Below, piece after piece: positions 18,111-28,011 of a DNA stretch of 64,000 nt (the stretch's first letter is position 1; each line of letters begins with the position of its first letter). Position numbers and translations under genes: made by a program. Origin of the DNA: an uncultured Pelagibacteraceae bacterium (GTDB lineage Bacteria; Pseudomonadota; Alphaproteobacteria; Pelagibacterales; Pelagibacteraceae). Below the pieces are notes generated by a model. It saw only the letters and a list, made by a program, of their open reading frames with translations. It made no database searches and was not told the DNA's origin. The stretch is from NCBI GenBank assembly GCA_902569245.1, contig CACFTO010000003.1:1-64000 (forward strand), given 5' to 3'.

Positions 18111-19119
18111 ATTTTGTGTTTATAAATAAGAAATAGATACAAGATGCAACTAAAAAAATAGAACTTATTTGGTGCATAGATGCAATTAATATTTGTGCAC
18201 CATATAACAAAGTAAATATTCCTAAAACAATCTGTAAAATTATAAAAAATCCCAAAATATTAACAGATTTATATAAATCAGTTTTTTTATTCCTGTAAAT
18301 ATTAAATAATAAATACAGATAAAATAATCCAATTAAATAAGCTAATTTTCTATGTATAAATTGAACTAAAGAAGGGTCGCTAAAAGCAGATAATTTAAAT
18401 AAATTATCAATACTATTATCATCTGGAAAAATTGAGTTACCCATTAATGGCCAGGAATTATAAATTTTACCTGCATCCATTCCTGAAACGAATGCACCAA
18501 CAGAAATTTGTAAGAAGACTAAAAAAAGAAAACTAAATGGAAATATTATATTAATAGTATTTTGAGAATTATTTTTAACTTTTATTTTTAAATAATTCCA
18601 AAAAATTAAAGATAAAATAAAAAAAGCTATTAACAAATGTATTGATAATCTAAAATGACTAACATCTATTCTGTCAATTAGACCACTACTAACCATATAC
18701 CACCCTATAAACCCTTGAAAGCATATTAAAGCAAAGATGAAATAAAGATTTATTAATTTTATAAATTTAATTTTAAAGCTGAAATATATTAATGGTATTA
18801 GAAAAGCTAAGCCTATTAATCTTCCCATAAATCTATGAGCCCATTCCCACCAAAAAATAACTTTAAATTCCTGCATTGTCATATCGTAATTTTGTAATTT
18901 AAATTCAGGTATTTCTTTGTACAAATCAAAATACATAATCCATTCTGAATTATTAAGTGGTGGTAAGAAACCAGAGAACAATTGCCACTGAGTAATTGAT
19001 AATCCAGAATCGGTCAATCTTGTTAGTCCTCCAACTACAATCATGGCAGAAATAATCCAAAACATACTGATAAGCCATATTGAAATTTGATTATTAACCT
19101 TAAGATTTTCACTATACAT
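18088..19119 (-). CDS. ctaA: Heme A synthase (COX15/CtaA)
   Basis: VGGLTRLTDSGLSITQWQLFSGFLPPLNNSEW; WWEWAHRFMGRLIGLAFLIPL; QGFIGWYMVSSGL; FIHRKLAYLIGLFYLY. Confidence 0.92.
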   Translation of the reverse strand: MYSENLKVNNQISIWLISMFWIISAMIVVGGLTRLTDSGLSITQWQLFSGFLPPLNNSEWIMYFDLYKEIPEFKLQNYDMTMQEFKVIFWWEWAHRFMGRLIGLAFLIPLIYFSFKIKFIKLINLYFIFALICFQGFIGWYMVSSGLIDRIDVSHFRLSIHLLIAFFILSLIFWNYLKIKVKNNSQNTINIIFPFSFLFLVFLQISVGAFVSGMDAGKIYNSWPLMGNSIFPDDNSIDNLFKLSAFSDPSLVQFIHRKLAYLIGLFYLYLLFNIYRNKKTDLYKSVNILGFFIILQIVLGIFTLLYGAQILIASMHQISSIFLVASCIYFLFINTKSNLQLSS

Positions 19120-19162
19120 AAATGGATAAATATAATAATTTTTTAATTATCCAAATATATAA

Positions 19163-19456
19163 ATGTCGCCATTAAAAAAAGAAAAACTGAGTAAAATAAG
19201 AAAAGAATTAGATAAATTAGACGATTCTTTAATCAAAATAATTAAGAAAAGGACTAATCTTGTTAAAAAGGTCCTGGCACTTAAAGAAAGAAAAAATCAA
19301 ATAGTTGATCAAGAAAGAATTAGTTTAATTCTAAGAAATATAAAAAAAAAATCACTTAAGAGTAATATAGATCCAAAAATCACAAATAAGATTTGGAAGA
19401 ACATGATTTATGCATATATAGATTTTGAAAGAAGAAATTTTACTAAAAAAAAGTAA
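19163..19456 (+). CDS. Chorismate mutase type II family protein
   Basis: LSKIRKELDKLDDSLIKIIKKRTNLVKKVLALKERKNQIVDQERISLILRNI matches the AroQ-type helix pattern. Confidence 0.8.
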   Translation: MSPLKKEKLSKIRKELDKLDDSLIKIIKKRTNLVKKVLALKERKNQIVDQERISLILRNIKKKSLKSNIDPKITNKIWKNMIYAYIDFERRNFTKKK

Positions 19457-19457
19457 A

Positions 19458-19649
19458 TTATTTACTATGAGGTGGAAGTTTTTTTTCTACAAAAACTTCA
19501 TGTTTTCTTGTTGCTGGGTTATATTTTTTTGCTTTTAATTTAACTTTAGCTTTTTCACCACCTGCAGGTTTTTTAACATAATAAAAAAATGGACTGTCAG
19601 GTTTTGCCTCAGGAACTAATCTTACTTTAACGTGAGTTTTTTTTGCCAT
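19458..19649 (-). CDS. rpmG: 50S ribosomal protein L33-like
   Basis: MAKKTHVKVRLVPEAKPDSPFFYYVKK...LKAKKYNPATRKHEVFVEKKLPPHSK: L33 KYNPxxRKHxxFxExKL motif. Confidence 0.88.
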   Translation of the reverse strand: MAKKTHVKVRLVPEAKPDSPFFYYVKKPAGGEKAKVKLKAKKYNPATRKHEVFVEKKLPPHSK

Positions 19650-20025
19650 CTTGATCCTTTAATTCGTTTATAATATTTTTAATCTTATTAATTTTTGACC
19701 TGATAATATTATCACGACTTATAGTCGTATTGAACATTTCGTCAATATCAGAATTTTCCGAATTTAAAACTTTTTTAACGCCAATTAATGTCATGCCCTT
19801 CTCTTTTAGCAGATATTTGATTTTTTTTAGAACATTTATTGAGTTTTCATCATAATATCTTCTATTTCCAGCAAAAATTTTTGGTTTTATTTGTTTAAAC
19901 TGTTTTTCCCAAAAGCGAATGGTATGTGTAGATAATGACCCTCTTTTTTTATCAATAAGATTCAATATTTTAGCTACTTCCCCAATAGTTTTGTATTTGC
20001 TATTTTCTTTCATGCTATGAGTCAT
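19627..20025 (-). CDS. MerR-family HTH regulator
   Basis: KTIGEVAKILNLIDKKRGSLSTHTIRFWEKQFKQIKPKIFAGNRRYYDENSINVLKKIKYLLKEKGMTLIGVKKVL. Start moved to internal Met; ORF track starts at 20073. Confidence 0.88.
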   Translation of the reverse strand: MTHSMKENSKYKTIGEVAKILNLIDKKRGSLSTHTIRFWEKQFKQIKPKIFAGNRRYYDENSINVLKKIKYLLKEKGMTLIGVKKVLNSENSDIDEMFNTTISRDNIIRSKINKIKNIINELKDQDGKKNSR

Positions 20026-20308
20026 TATTAATGAAATCTTTAAATTCCCTTGAAGCTTTAAAAAGAATAACATTCCTCTCAGAAATTATTTTTGTTTCTT
20101 TTGTTTTGGGATTTCTTCCTACTCTTTGTTTTTTTTTTCTTAAAGAAAATGTACCAAATTTCGCAATTTTAACCTTTTTATGTTTAATTATATTTTTCAG
20201 GATAATCTCAAAAATATCTTCTAATAAAACTTCATTAATTTTTTTAGAAAAACCTATTTGCATATAGATTGAATTTATAATTTCTTTTTTTGTTAAATTT
20301 GTTCTCAC
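20015..20308 (-). CDS. ihfA: Integration host factor alpha subunit
   Basis: RTNLTKKEIINSIYMQIGFSKKINEVLLEDIFEIILKNIIKHKKVKIAKFGTFSLRKKKQRVGRNPKTKE: HU/IHF family; ihfA position beside plsX and merR. Confidence 0.9.
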   Translation of the reverse strand: MRTNLTKKEIINSIYMQIGFSKKINEVLLEDIFEIILKNIIKHKKVKIAKFGTFSLRKKKQRVGRNPKTKETKIISERNVILFKASREFKDFINNDS

Positions 20309-21316
20309 TTATAAAATATTTTGTTTTATTCGATCTATTAATTTACCTCTAATAGTCTTTTCACAAACTTTTAATGAGTTTGCAAACCCAATTGAATCAG
20401 TTGCACCATGACTTTTGATAACAGGTTTATCCATACCAAGCAATATGGCTCCATTGTATAATCTTGGGTCTAATTTTTTTTTAAAAGAATTAAGATTTTT
20501 AAAGTTTATTAAAGAAGAAATCTTTCCAATCATAGATGATGATAAAGCTGATTTTAACTCACTTATAATAAAATTAGATGTGCCTTCAGCAGTTTTTAAA
20601 GCAATATTTCCTGTAAATCCATCTGCAACGATTACATTTACATCTCCATCCATTATATTGTTACCCTCGATATATCCCTTAAAATGAAAAAGTGAATATT
20701 TATTGTCATTTAATAATTGATAAGTTTCTTTAATTACTGCATTTCCTTTTAATTCCTCAGATCCTATATTTAGCAAAGCAACATTAATATTTTCTTTATC
20801 AAATAATGCTTTGTGTAATGCAGAACCCATAATTGAAAAATCTAATAAATTTTTTGAACTACATTCAATATTTGCACCTAAGTCCAGGACGACATTCATA
20901 CCTTTTCTGCTAGGCCAGAGAGCTGATAAAGCAGGCTTATCAATATTTTCAATCATATTTAAATTTAATTTTGATATTAAAAAAAGTGCTCCTGTATTTC
21001 CGGCAGAAACTATAGCATGAGCTTCATCATGTTTTAATGACTCTATAGATAACCATAAACTTGTATCCTTGCCCCTCTTTGCTGCTGTAAGAGCGGTATC
21101 TTCACCCTGAACAACTTTATCTGTATGAATAATTTGAAATACCTCATTTGAAATATTAAATTTTTTAACAAGTGGATCGATTAAGTTTTTGTTTCCAAAT
21201 ATTTTATAAAAGACATTATCTGTAGTCTTTGAATGTATGCTAATACCTTTAATTATTTTATGAGGAGAGTCATCACCACCCATTGCGTCAATGGCGATTA
21301 TTATTTTATTACTCAT
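20309..21316 (-). CDS. plsX: Phosphate acyltransferase PlsX
   Basis: IIAIDAMGGDDSP; VSAGNTGALFLIS; VLDLGANIECSSKNLLDFSIMGS; ADGFTGNIALKTAEG; AILLGMDKPVIKSHGATDSIGFANSL. Confidence 0.95.
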   Translation of the reverse strand: MSNKIIIAIDAMGGDDSPHKIIKGISIHSKTTDNVFYKIFGNKNLIDPLVKKFNISNEVFQIIHTDKVVQGEDTALTAAKRGKDTSLWLSIESLKHDEAHAIVSAGNTGALFLISKLNLNMIENIDKPALSALWPSRKGMNVVLDLGANIECSSKNLLDFSIMGSALHKALFDKENINVALLNIGSEELKGNAVIKETYQLLNDNKYSLFHFKGYIEGNNIMDGDVNVIVADGFTGNIALKTAEGTSNFIISELKSALSSSMIGKISSLINFKNLNSFKKKLDPRLYNGAILLGMDKPVIKSHGATDSIGFANSLKVCEKTIRGKLIDRIKQNIL

Positions 21317-21321
21317 AAGTA

Positions 21322-21501
21322 TTAATCTTTTGGATCTAAAACTTGTCTTCCTTTATAATAACCGGTCTTTAAATCTAAATGATGTGATAATCTGTATTCA
21401 CCAGATTTTTTATCCTCAATAATGTTTTTTGGAGATACTTTTAAATGAGATCTCCTTTTACCGGATCTTGATTTTGTAGTTTTACGTTTAGGTACAGCCA
21501 T
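21322..21501 (-). CDS. rpmF: 50S ribosomal protein L32
   Basis: Read by eye (shorter than the ORF track cutoff): [59 protein letters not shown]. Confidence 0.95.
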   Translation of the reverse strand: MAVPKRKTTKSRSGKRRSHLKVSPKNIIEDKKSGEYRLSHHLDLKTGYYKGRQVLDPKD

Positions 21502-21503
21502 AA

Positions 21504-21977
21504 TTAAAATTTAAGATCTATTATATCTTTTGTAAAGATTTTTAAAGGATTATTTAGTAAAAAATCTCTATATTTATCAAAATAACTAATAAAAAAAACA
21601 CCATTATCTTTTATATTTATGAATTCAGCGATCAATGCCATTTTAGATGATTTATCTTTATTATCCCATGTTTCAATTTTTTCTAAAATTAAGTAAAATA
21701 AATTAACATAATCTTTCATTTTTTTATTCACAGAAACATCACCATAGCCTATTTCACGTATAGATAGTTCAATTTGTCTAATTATAAAGTCAAATAAATC
21801 TTGAGACTCTTTGGTTGAAATCTGACTTTTGTAAATTTTTAAAAAAAAACTATAATGAAATAAAAGAACAACTAATCTATCAGAAAATGTATCATTGTTT
21901 TTTAAATTTAAATAAAGATTTTTATTTCTAGTTAATTTAATTAAATTATTGTAAATATTTAAATAGTCGTTTTTCAT
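21504..21977 (-). CDS. Ubiquinol-cytochrome c chaperone (CBP3-like) family protein
   Basis: [43 protein letters not shown] resembles the family core, and position beside bamE/rpmF fits. Confidence 0.7.
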   Translation of the reverse strand: MKNDYLNIYNNLIKLTRNKNLYLNLKNNDTFSDRLVVLLFHYSFFLKIYKSQISTKESQDLFDFIIRQIELSIREIGYGDVSVNKKMKDYVNLFYLILEKIETWDNKDKSSKMALIAEFINIKDNGVFFISYFDKYRDFLLNNPLKIFTKDIIDLKF

Positions 21978-22433
21978 ATGAAATATATTTTATATCTATC
22001 ACTTTTTTTATTTACACTTAATTGTTCAATAAATAAAGTTTCTAATATACATGGTTTCAGATTATTAGACACCAAGTCAGAAAAACTTGTCATATTAAAA
22101 ACAAACAAAAACGATGTTAGAAAGATATTGGGCCCACCTTCCTCAAAAAGTAAATTTGATGATATTTGGTTTTATATTGAGAGAAAAAAGACTAATCAAA
22201 AAATATTTAGTTTAGGTAAAAAGAAACTTTCTAAAAATAATGTACTAATAATAGAATTTGATAATAAAGGCATTGTTAAATCAAAAGAGGTTTTAGATAT
22301 TAAAGATATGAATGAAATTAAATTTGCTGATAAAAAAACAATTAAAAAATATGAACAAGATAATATGATTTATAGTATACTTTCAACATTGAGAGAAAAA
22401 ATTAACGCTCCAACAAGGAATAAAAAAAAATAA
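21978..22433 (+). CDS. bamE: SmpA/OmlA (BamE-like) outer-membrane assembly lipoprotein
   Basis: MKYILYLSLFLFTLNCSINKVSNIHGF lipobox; ILKTNKNDVRKILGPPSSKSKFDDIWFYIE. Confidence 0.82.
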   Translation: MKYILYLSLFLFTLNCSINKVSNIHGFRLLDTKSEKLVILKTNKNDVRKILGPPSSKSKFDDIWFYIERKKTNQKIFSLGKKKLSKNNVLIIEFDNKGIVKSKEVLDIKDMNEIKFADKKTIKKYEQDNMIYSILSTLREKINAPTRNKKK

Positions 22434-22434
22434 A

Positions 22435-22509
22435 TGGCGGTCCCTAGGGGAATCGAACCCCTCTTTCATGGATGAAAACCATGTGTCCTAACCGATAGAC
22501 GAAGGGACC
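22435..22509 (-). tRNA. tRNA-Glu (anticodon TTC), CCA encoded
   Basis: Reverse complement: GGTCCCTTCGTCTATCGGTTAGGACACATGGTTTTCATCCATGAAAGAGGGGTTCGATTCCCCTAGGGACCGCCA; cloverleaf with TTTTCAT anticodon loop. Confidence 0.97.
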
Positions 22510-22544
22510 AATGTTGGATCTTTTATTGTAATTTTCTAAATTAA

Positions 22545-23489
22545 TCAAGTCAACGAAACATCTTTTTTAACTAATTCTAAATTAGATTTTTTAAAAGCTA
22601 CTATTGTTTCAGTTATGAATTTATCATTTTTTTTGATTATTCCATTCATTAATTCACAATTAGTTATAGCTGTAGCACAGAAAATACTTTCACCTTTAAC
22701 AATTTCATTAATTTCATATTTTTTATTCAAATTTTGTATCCCCATTTTTTTTGCTCTATATATTTCATGTTCTGATTTAAATAAAAACCTACCTTGAAAC
22801 TTACATTTTAATGACCTTAAAGCTGCAGCTGCAATTACCCCTTCTGGACCACCTCCGGTGCCCATAAAAATATCAATATTATATTTTTTGTCTGTAACTG
22901 CCAATGCTCCGTATACATCACCGTCAGTAATTAGTTTTATATTTACATTTAACTTAATTAATTCGTTTATAATTTCCTTATGTCTAGGTCTATCTAAAAT
23001 GCACACAGTAATATCTGATAGCTTTTTACTTGTAACATCAGAATAGTTTTGAATATTTTTCTCAACTGTAAAATCTAAATCTAAGCATTCATTTGGGATA
23101 TGACTACCAGTTGCTAATTTTTCCATATAAGTTTCAGGCGCATTAAACAAGTTGCCTTTATTTGCTATAACTATAACAGACATTGAACCTGGTAGATTAT
23201 TTGCTACAAAATTTGTACCCTCAACAGGATCAACTGCTATATCTACAGCTAAACCATTTCCATTTCCAAGTTTCTCACCAATATAAAGCATTGGAGCCTC
23301 ATCTAGTTCACCTTCGCCAATAACAACTTCACCATTTATATCTAATTTGTTGAGTTGATTTCTCATAACATCCGTTGCAGCTTTATCAGCTAAGATTTTC
23401 TCATTTTTTCCAATATATGGATAACAAGCCACTGCAGATCTTGTTGTAATGTCTATAAGTTTTTCTAAAAGTTCTTGAGATAACTGCAT
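22545..23489 (-). CDS. glpX: Class II fructose-1,6-bisphosphatase
   Basis: VVIGEGELDEAPMLYIGEKLG; DIAVDPVEGTNFVANNLPGSMSVI; DIFMGTGGGPEGVIAAAALRSL. Confidence 0.95.
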   Translation of the reverse strand: MQLSQELLEKLIDITTRSAVACYPYIGKNEKILADKAATDVMRNQLNKLDINGEVVIGEGELDEAPMLYIGEKLGNGNGLAVDIAVDPVEGTNFVANNLPGSMSVIVIANKGNLFNAPETYMEKLATGSHIPNECLDLDFTVEKNIQNYSDVTSKKLSDITVCILDRPRHKEIINELIKLNVNIKLITDGDVYGALAVTDKKYNIDIFMGTGGGPEGVIAAAALRSLKCKFQGRFLFKSEHEIYRAKKMGIQNLNKKYEINEIVKGESIFCATAITNCELMNGIIKKNDKFITETIVAFKKSNLELVKKDVSLT

Positions 23490-23495
23490 TTAAAT

Positions 23496-24491
23496 TTAAG
23501 TTTTAATTTTCTCTTCATTTTCTTCAATTTTTAATTGAGTTTCAAATTCTCTCAGTCTTTTATATACACTTGCAAGTTCTATAATTGTGGGCCAAGCTTT
23601 TAATATATATTGCATTGATCCTTCTACTCTTCCGAATGCTCTAATTATTTGTTGCATGACACCTAAAGTAACAGCACCAGCTACAATTGCAGGCGCAAGA
23701 AATACGTATGCAGATAAAACATTGGCCTGTAAGTATGCTATTCTTCCAATATTGAAATATAAATATCTTATATAACTTAGAAAATGTATACTTCTTACAT
23801 CGTCAAAAAAATCCTCAATTGATTTTGGTCTCACTGTTCCATCATCCTCAGCTATAACTAAAATTTTTCTGTATGCTGCTTCTTTTTTTTGAAGGTCATA
23901 CTCAATACCAACTAATCTTAAAATTAAACCCAAAATAATTAAGAAAATAGTTCCACCAATAGACCATATTAAAGCACCAACAATTAATCCATAATCCCAA
24001 TCTCCAAAAAAGAATATAGGTATCCCAATACTCAAGCCAAATAAAATGGGCATAAATTCGACAAGTATCATTATTGCTTCAATTAAACTTGTTCCTAAAG
24101 ACTCCATTATTCGGGAAAATTTAATTGTATCTTCTTGTACTCTTTGAGAGGCACCTTCAATATTTCGCGCCTTTTCGTAAACACTGTGATAATATTCTAC
24201 CATTGCCGTTCTCCATCTAAATAAATAATGAGATGTAAAATAACTTACAACAACGGCAACACTCACATACATTGCAGCTAAAATTATAAAAGAAAACAAA
24301 CTTGACCAATATTCTTCAATTGTAATAGCATTAGGTTGGCCTAAAGCTTTTTGTATCATGTCATAAAATTCACCAAACCATTCATTAATTTTGACATCAA
24401 TTTTAACTTGTATCCATAGGGATGATAAAATTATTATTGATCCTGCCCAAGACCATAAATACCATTTTTTAATTGTGAAGAACCTAAACAT
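23496..24491 (-). CDS. SbmA/BacA-like peptide transporter family protein
   Basis: LWIQVKIDVKINEWFGEFYDMIQKAL; FTSHYLFRWRTAMVEYYHSVYEKARNIEGASQRVQEDTIKF; no ATPase domain. Confidence 0.82.
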   Translation of the reverse strand: MFRFFTIKKWYLWSWAGSIIILSSLWIQVKIDVKINEWFGEFYDMIQKALGQPNAITIEEYWSSLFSFIILAAMYVSVAVVVSYFTSHYLFRWRTAMVEYYHSVYEKARNIEGASQRVQEDTIKFSRIMESLGTSLIEAIMILVEFMPILFGLSIGIPIFFFGDWDYGLIVGALIWSIGGTIFLIILGLILRLVGIEYDLQKKEAAYRKILVIAEDDGTVRPKSIEDFFDDVRSIHFLSYIRYLYFNIGRIAYLQANVLSAYVFLAPAIVAGAVTLGVMQQIIRAFGRVEGSMQYILKAWPTIIELASVYKRLREFETQLKIEENEEKIKT

Positions 24492-24772
24492 TATTTTATA
24501 AAGTTATCTGCGTATGATTTTTTATTTATTTTTCTTTTCTGTGGTTCTACAAGTTCAAAACTAATATTATTTTTTTTTGCATACTCAATAGCTAAATCTT
24601 TTGATTTAAATTCTAAATTTAATTCTGAATAAGTATCTGAAGAACTTTCCCAACCCATTAGAGGGTTTTTGCCAGGATCCTCAGTTATGAATTCAATGAT
24701 CCATTTATCAAATTTCTTTAAACCTGATTGCATTGCGGTTTTAGAGGGTTTGTATATTTTAGCTTTCTTCAT
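24491..24772 (-). CDS. ETC complex I accessory subunit, NDUFS4-like
   Basis: AKIYKPSKTAMQSGLKKFDKWIIEF...PLMGWESSSDTYSELNLEFKSKDLAIEYAKKNNISFEL. Confidence 0.88.
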   Translation of the reverse strand: MKKAKIYKPSKTAMQSGLKKFDKWIIEFITEDPGKNPLMGWESSSDTYSELNLEFKSKDLAIEYAKKNNISFELVEPQKRKINKKSYADNFIK

Positions 24773-24773
24773 A

Positions 24774-25601
24774 TTAATTTATTTTATACACATAATTAGA
24801 GTTTGTTTTTAAAGCAACATTATACCCTTTGGAAATAATAAAATCATGTAAATGATGGTAATTTTTATCCTTATTATGTTCAATTATCATTAACCTTGGA
24901 TATATTAAATTTCTATTTTTCTTATTAAAATAACTTTTTAATATACTATTTTCAGAACCTTCAGTGTCAATTTTGAGACAGCCTATTCTTTTTATTTTAT
25001 GTTCTTTTACTATATTTGTAAGTGTGTCAATTTTCACTGTAACAAATTTTTTATTTTTTTTTTTTATTATTTTTGAATGAGGGTTTAAGCCTGAAATATC
25101 TAAAAATCCATATTTTTTTCTGCGACCTAAAGCTTTTTTAATAATGAAAAATTTTTTTTTTACATACTTGTTTTGATTAATAAGAAGATTTAAATTTTCG
25201 TTTAATCGTAATATCATTTTAGGGTTTGGTTCAACAGAAATAACATAAATCTTTTTTTCAAGGGTATTCATAGCACCTACAAATAATGAATATAATCCAA
25301 GATTTGATCCAACATCTATAAACCATGAATTATTTTCTATATTATTTTTTATAAACTGGATTTCTTTATTTTCTTTTCTTTGAAAATAAATTTTCATTTC
25401 GGTTTTTTTATCTGAGTAAAAATGTATAAAAAAATTATAAATTTTTGTAGTAAATATAGATTGATCTAAATTATAAGATGAGCGTGTAGTTATAAATTCT
25501 ATAAGATTGATCAAATGTCTTTTGAGTGCACCTCTTCCTAAAAATGTATATTTGCCAAAGAAAATTAAAGTTTTTAGTAGAAATTTAATAAGATTGTTCA
25601 T
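24774..25601 (-). CDS. FkbM-family methyltransferase
   Basis: NNSWFIDVGSNLGLYSLFVGAMN; EPNPKMILRLNENLNLL; KIDTLTNIVKEHKIKRIGCLKIDTEGSENSIL. ORF-track N-term (MGPEGRRFKSCRPDHY) is the antisense-free read-through of the tRNA-Pro gene; ATG at 25601. Confidence 0.85.
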   Translation of the reverse strand: MNNLIKFLLKTLIFFGKYTFLGRGALKRHLINLIEFITTRSSYNLDQSIFTTKIYNFFIHFYSDKKTEMKIYFQRKENKEIQFIKNNIENNSWFIDVGSNLGLYSLFVGAMNTLEKKIYVISVEPNPKMILRLNENLNLLINQNKYVKKKFFIIKKALGRRKKYGFLDISGLNPHSKIIKKKNKKFVTVKIDTLTNIVKEHKIKRIGCLKIDTEGSENSILKSYFNKKNRNLIYPRLMIIEHNKDKNYHHLHDFIISKGYNVALKTNSNYVYKIN

Positions 25602-25605
25602 GTAA

Positions 25606-25682
<77 letters not shown>

Positions 25683-25775
25683 ATTGCAGTACTAATACAG
25701 TAGATAAAAAAAAATTCAAAGTATAAAAACACATTTTAAAAGGAATTTTAAACATTTATACTATATAAGAGACTT

Positions 25776-26279
25776 ATGATCATTAATTGTGAGTGTGGTA
25801 AAAAAAAATTTAATATAGATAGCATTCTAATACCTAAAGAAGGTAGATTATTAAAATGTGGGAGTTGCAGCAAAATTTGGCATTATACACCTATTATTGA
25901 GACCAAAAATGACGAAGATTTAGATGTTAAAATTGATAAAAAAATTATTAAAAATGTAGTTCAATCTAATGAAGCAATAAATGATGAGAATATTAAAGAT
26001 ACAAACGAAGAAAAGTTATCTAAGGAGAACACAGATGATGGTGAAGAAGAAGAAAAAAATATAAAAGAAGAAAAGGACAATGAAAAAAAACAGGGAAAAG
26101 TAAAGATGATATTAGTTTATTTTATTGTAATTGTTATTTCTCTATTAGGTCTTATATTTTTATTAGATACATTTAGATCTTATTTATTAAGCGTGTTTCC
26201 AAATATAAATCCACTTTTTGATAGCTTTTATCAAACTCTTTTAGATTTCAAACTTTTTATTAAAGATCTTTCTAACTAA
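25776..26279 (+). CDS. MJ0042-type zinc-ribbon, single-TM protein
   Basis: MIINCECGKKKFNIDSILIPKEGRLLKCGSCSKIWHY: C-x-C...CxxC ribbon, acidic linker, then a TM helix. Confidence 0.75.
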   Translation: MIINCECGKKKFNIDSILIPKEGRLLKCGSCSKIWHYTPIIETKNDEDLDVKIDKKIIKNVVQSNEAINDENIKDTNEEKLSKENTDDGEEEEKNIKEEKDNEKKQGKVKMILVYFIVIVISLLGLIFLLDTFRSYLLSVFPNINPLFDSFYQTLLDFKLFIKDLSN

Positions 26280-26281
26280 AT

Positions 26282-27454
26282 ATGATTCAAAAAATTACAA
26301 AAGGTTTTACATCATTTTTTAAACTTGAGGCTGCTAGTGGAATAGTGCTTCTTTTTGCAGCCGTAATAGCATTGGTTATAAGTAATTCTGAATTATCTAC
26401 TATATATTTTTCAACATTAGAAAGGTATTTATTTATTGGGATAAATAATTTTGGTCTAAAGCTTTCAGTTTTACATTGGATAAATGATGCATTAATGGCA
26501 ATATTTTTCTTTTTTGTAACACTTGAAATTAAAAGAGAGTTTTTACAGGGAGAATTATCAAATATAAAGCAAGCACTCCTACCTATAATTGCTGCTGTAG
26601 GTGGAATGGTAGTTCCAGCATTGATATATGTTTTTATAAATCTAGGGGATGGACAAACACTAAAGGGTTGGGCAATACCTTCTGCTACAGATATAGCCTT
26701 TTCTTTAGGGGTATTGTCGTTATTAGGAAGCAGAGTCCCTCTTTCTTTAAAGGTATTTCTTACAGCTTTAGCAATTATAGATGATTTAGGAGCAATAGTT
26801 ATAATAGCTTTGTTTTACTCTGGTGATTTAAGTATTAAATATTTATCTTTGATGCTTTTAGCATTTATTGCTCTATTAGTTATAAATAAATTTAACGTAA
26901 AAAAATTTCTACCCTATTTAATAATTGGAATTTTCTTATGGGATTTTACTCACAATTCAGGAATTCATGCAACAATTGCTGGTGTATTGCTTGCAATGAC
27001 AATACCTCATAGAAAAAAGGATAAAGATTTCTCACTCTTAATTAAAGTTGAACATGCAATAAGCCCATATGTTGCATTTGGAATAATGCCTATTTTTGCT
27101 TTTGCAAATGCAGGTGTATCTTTGGAAGGTTTATCCTTTTCATCTTTATTAGATAAAGTTCCTTTAGGCATAGTTTTAGGATTATTTGTAGGTAAACAAT
27201 TGGGTGTTTTTGTATTTTCATATGTATCAATTAAATTAAAAGTTGCTCAAATGCCAAGTAATACTAGTTGGTATAATTTCTATGGTGTTGGTGTTTTAAC
27301 AGGTATTGGTTTTACAATGAGTTTGTTTGTCGGAAATTTAGCATTTGCAGAAAATTTACAATATATGGATGGTGTTAAAATTGGAGTTCTAACTGGGTCA
27401 TTATTATCCACTTTATTTGGATACTTTTTAATATTACTTACACCAAATAAATAA
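26282..27454 (+). CDS. nhaA: Na+/H+ antiporter NhaA
   Basis: FFFVTLEIKREFLQGELSNIKQALLPIIAAVGGMVVPALIY; ATDIAFSLGVLSLLGSRVP; LAIIDDLGAIVIIALFYS; HNSGIHATIAGVLLA. Confidence 0.97.
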   Translation: MIQKITKGFTSFFKLEAASGIVLLFAAVIALVISNSELSTIYFSTLERYLFIGINNFGLKLSVLHWINDALMAIFFFFVTLEIKREFLQGELSNIKQALLPIIAAVGGMVVPALIYVFINLGDGQTLKGWAIPSATDIAFSLGVLSLLGSRVPLSLKVFLTALAIIDDLGAIVIIALFYSGDLSIKYLSLMLLAFIALLVINKFNVKKFLPYLIIGIFLWDFTHNSGIHATIAGVLLAMTIPHRKKDKDFSLLIKVEHAISPYVAFGIMPIFAFANAGVSLEGLSFSSLLDKVPLGIVLGLFVGKQLGVFVFSYVSIKLKVAQMPSNTSWYNFYGVGVLTGIGFTMSLFVGNLAFAENLQYMDGVKIGVLTGSLLSTLFGYFLILLTPNK

Positions 27455-27462
27455 TTTAAATA

Positions 27463-28011
27463 ATGAAAAACCTATCAATACTTGGGCTTACTATACTTAT
27501 GTTTTTTTTTAAAAGTTCATTGCATGCAGATTATAAAAAAATCTTTTATGATTTTAAAATAAATAGCATATCGGGTGATGTAATAAATTTAAATGAATTT
27601 AAAGGGAAACCTGTTTTAGTTGTGAATACTGCTAGTTATTGCGGATTTACAAAACAGTATAATGACATGCAAGAATTATGGGAAAAATATCGTGAAAGAG
27701 GGTTAGTTGTTCTTGGCATACCATCAAATTCTTTTAATCAGGAAAAAAAAAATAATAATGAAGTTAAAGAATTTTGCGAAGTTAACTTTAGTATTAATTT
27801 TCCACTTACAGAAATCACTAATGTAAAAGGTGATAATGCACACGAAATTTATAAATGGGCCAAAGAAAACTATGGGAAGTCTGCCGTACCAAAATGGAAT
27901 TTTTATAAAATTTTGATAAATAAAGATGGTATAATTGAAGATACTTATGCATCTTTAACAAAACCAACTTCAAATAAAATTACAAAAAAAATTGAAAGTT
28001 TATTAGATTAA
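27463..28011 (+). CDS. Glutathione peroxidase-family protein, exported
   Basis: VLVVNTASYCGFTKQYNDMQELWEKYRERGLVVLGIPSNSFNQE; FPLTEITNVKGDNAHEIYKW; KWNFYKILINKDG. Confidence 0.9.
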   Translation: MKNLSILGLTILMFFFKSSLHADYKKIFYDFKINSISGDVINLNEFKGKPVLVVNTASYCGFTKQYNDMQELWEKYRERGLVVLGIPSNSFNQEKKNNNEVKEFCEVNFSINFPLTEITNVKGDNAHEIYKWAKENYGKSAVPKWNFYKILINKDGIIEDTYASLTKPTSNKITKKIESLLD

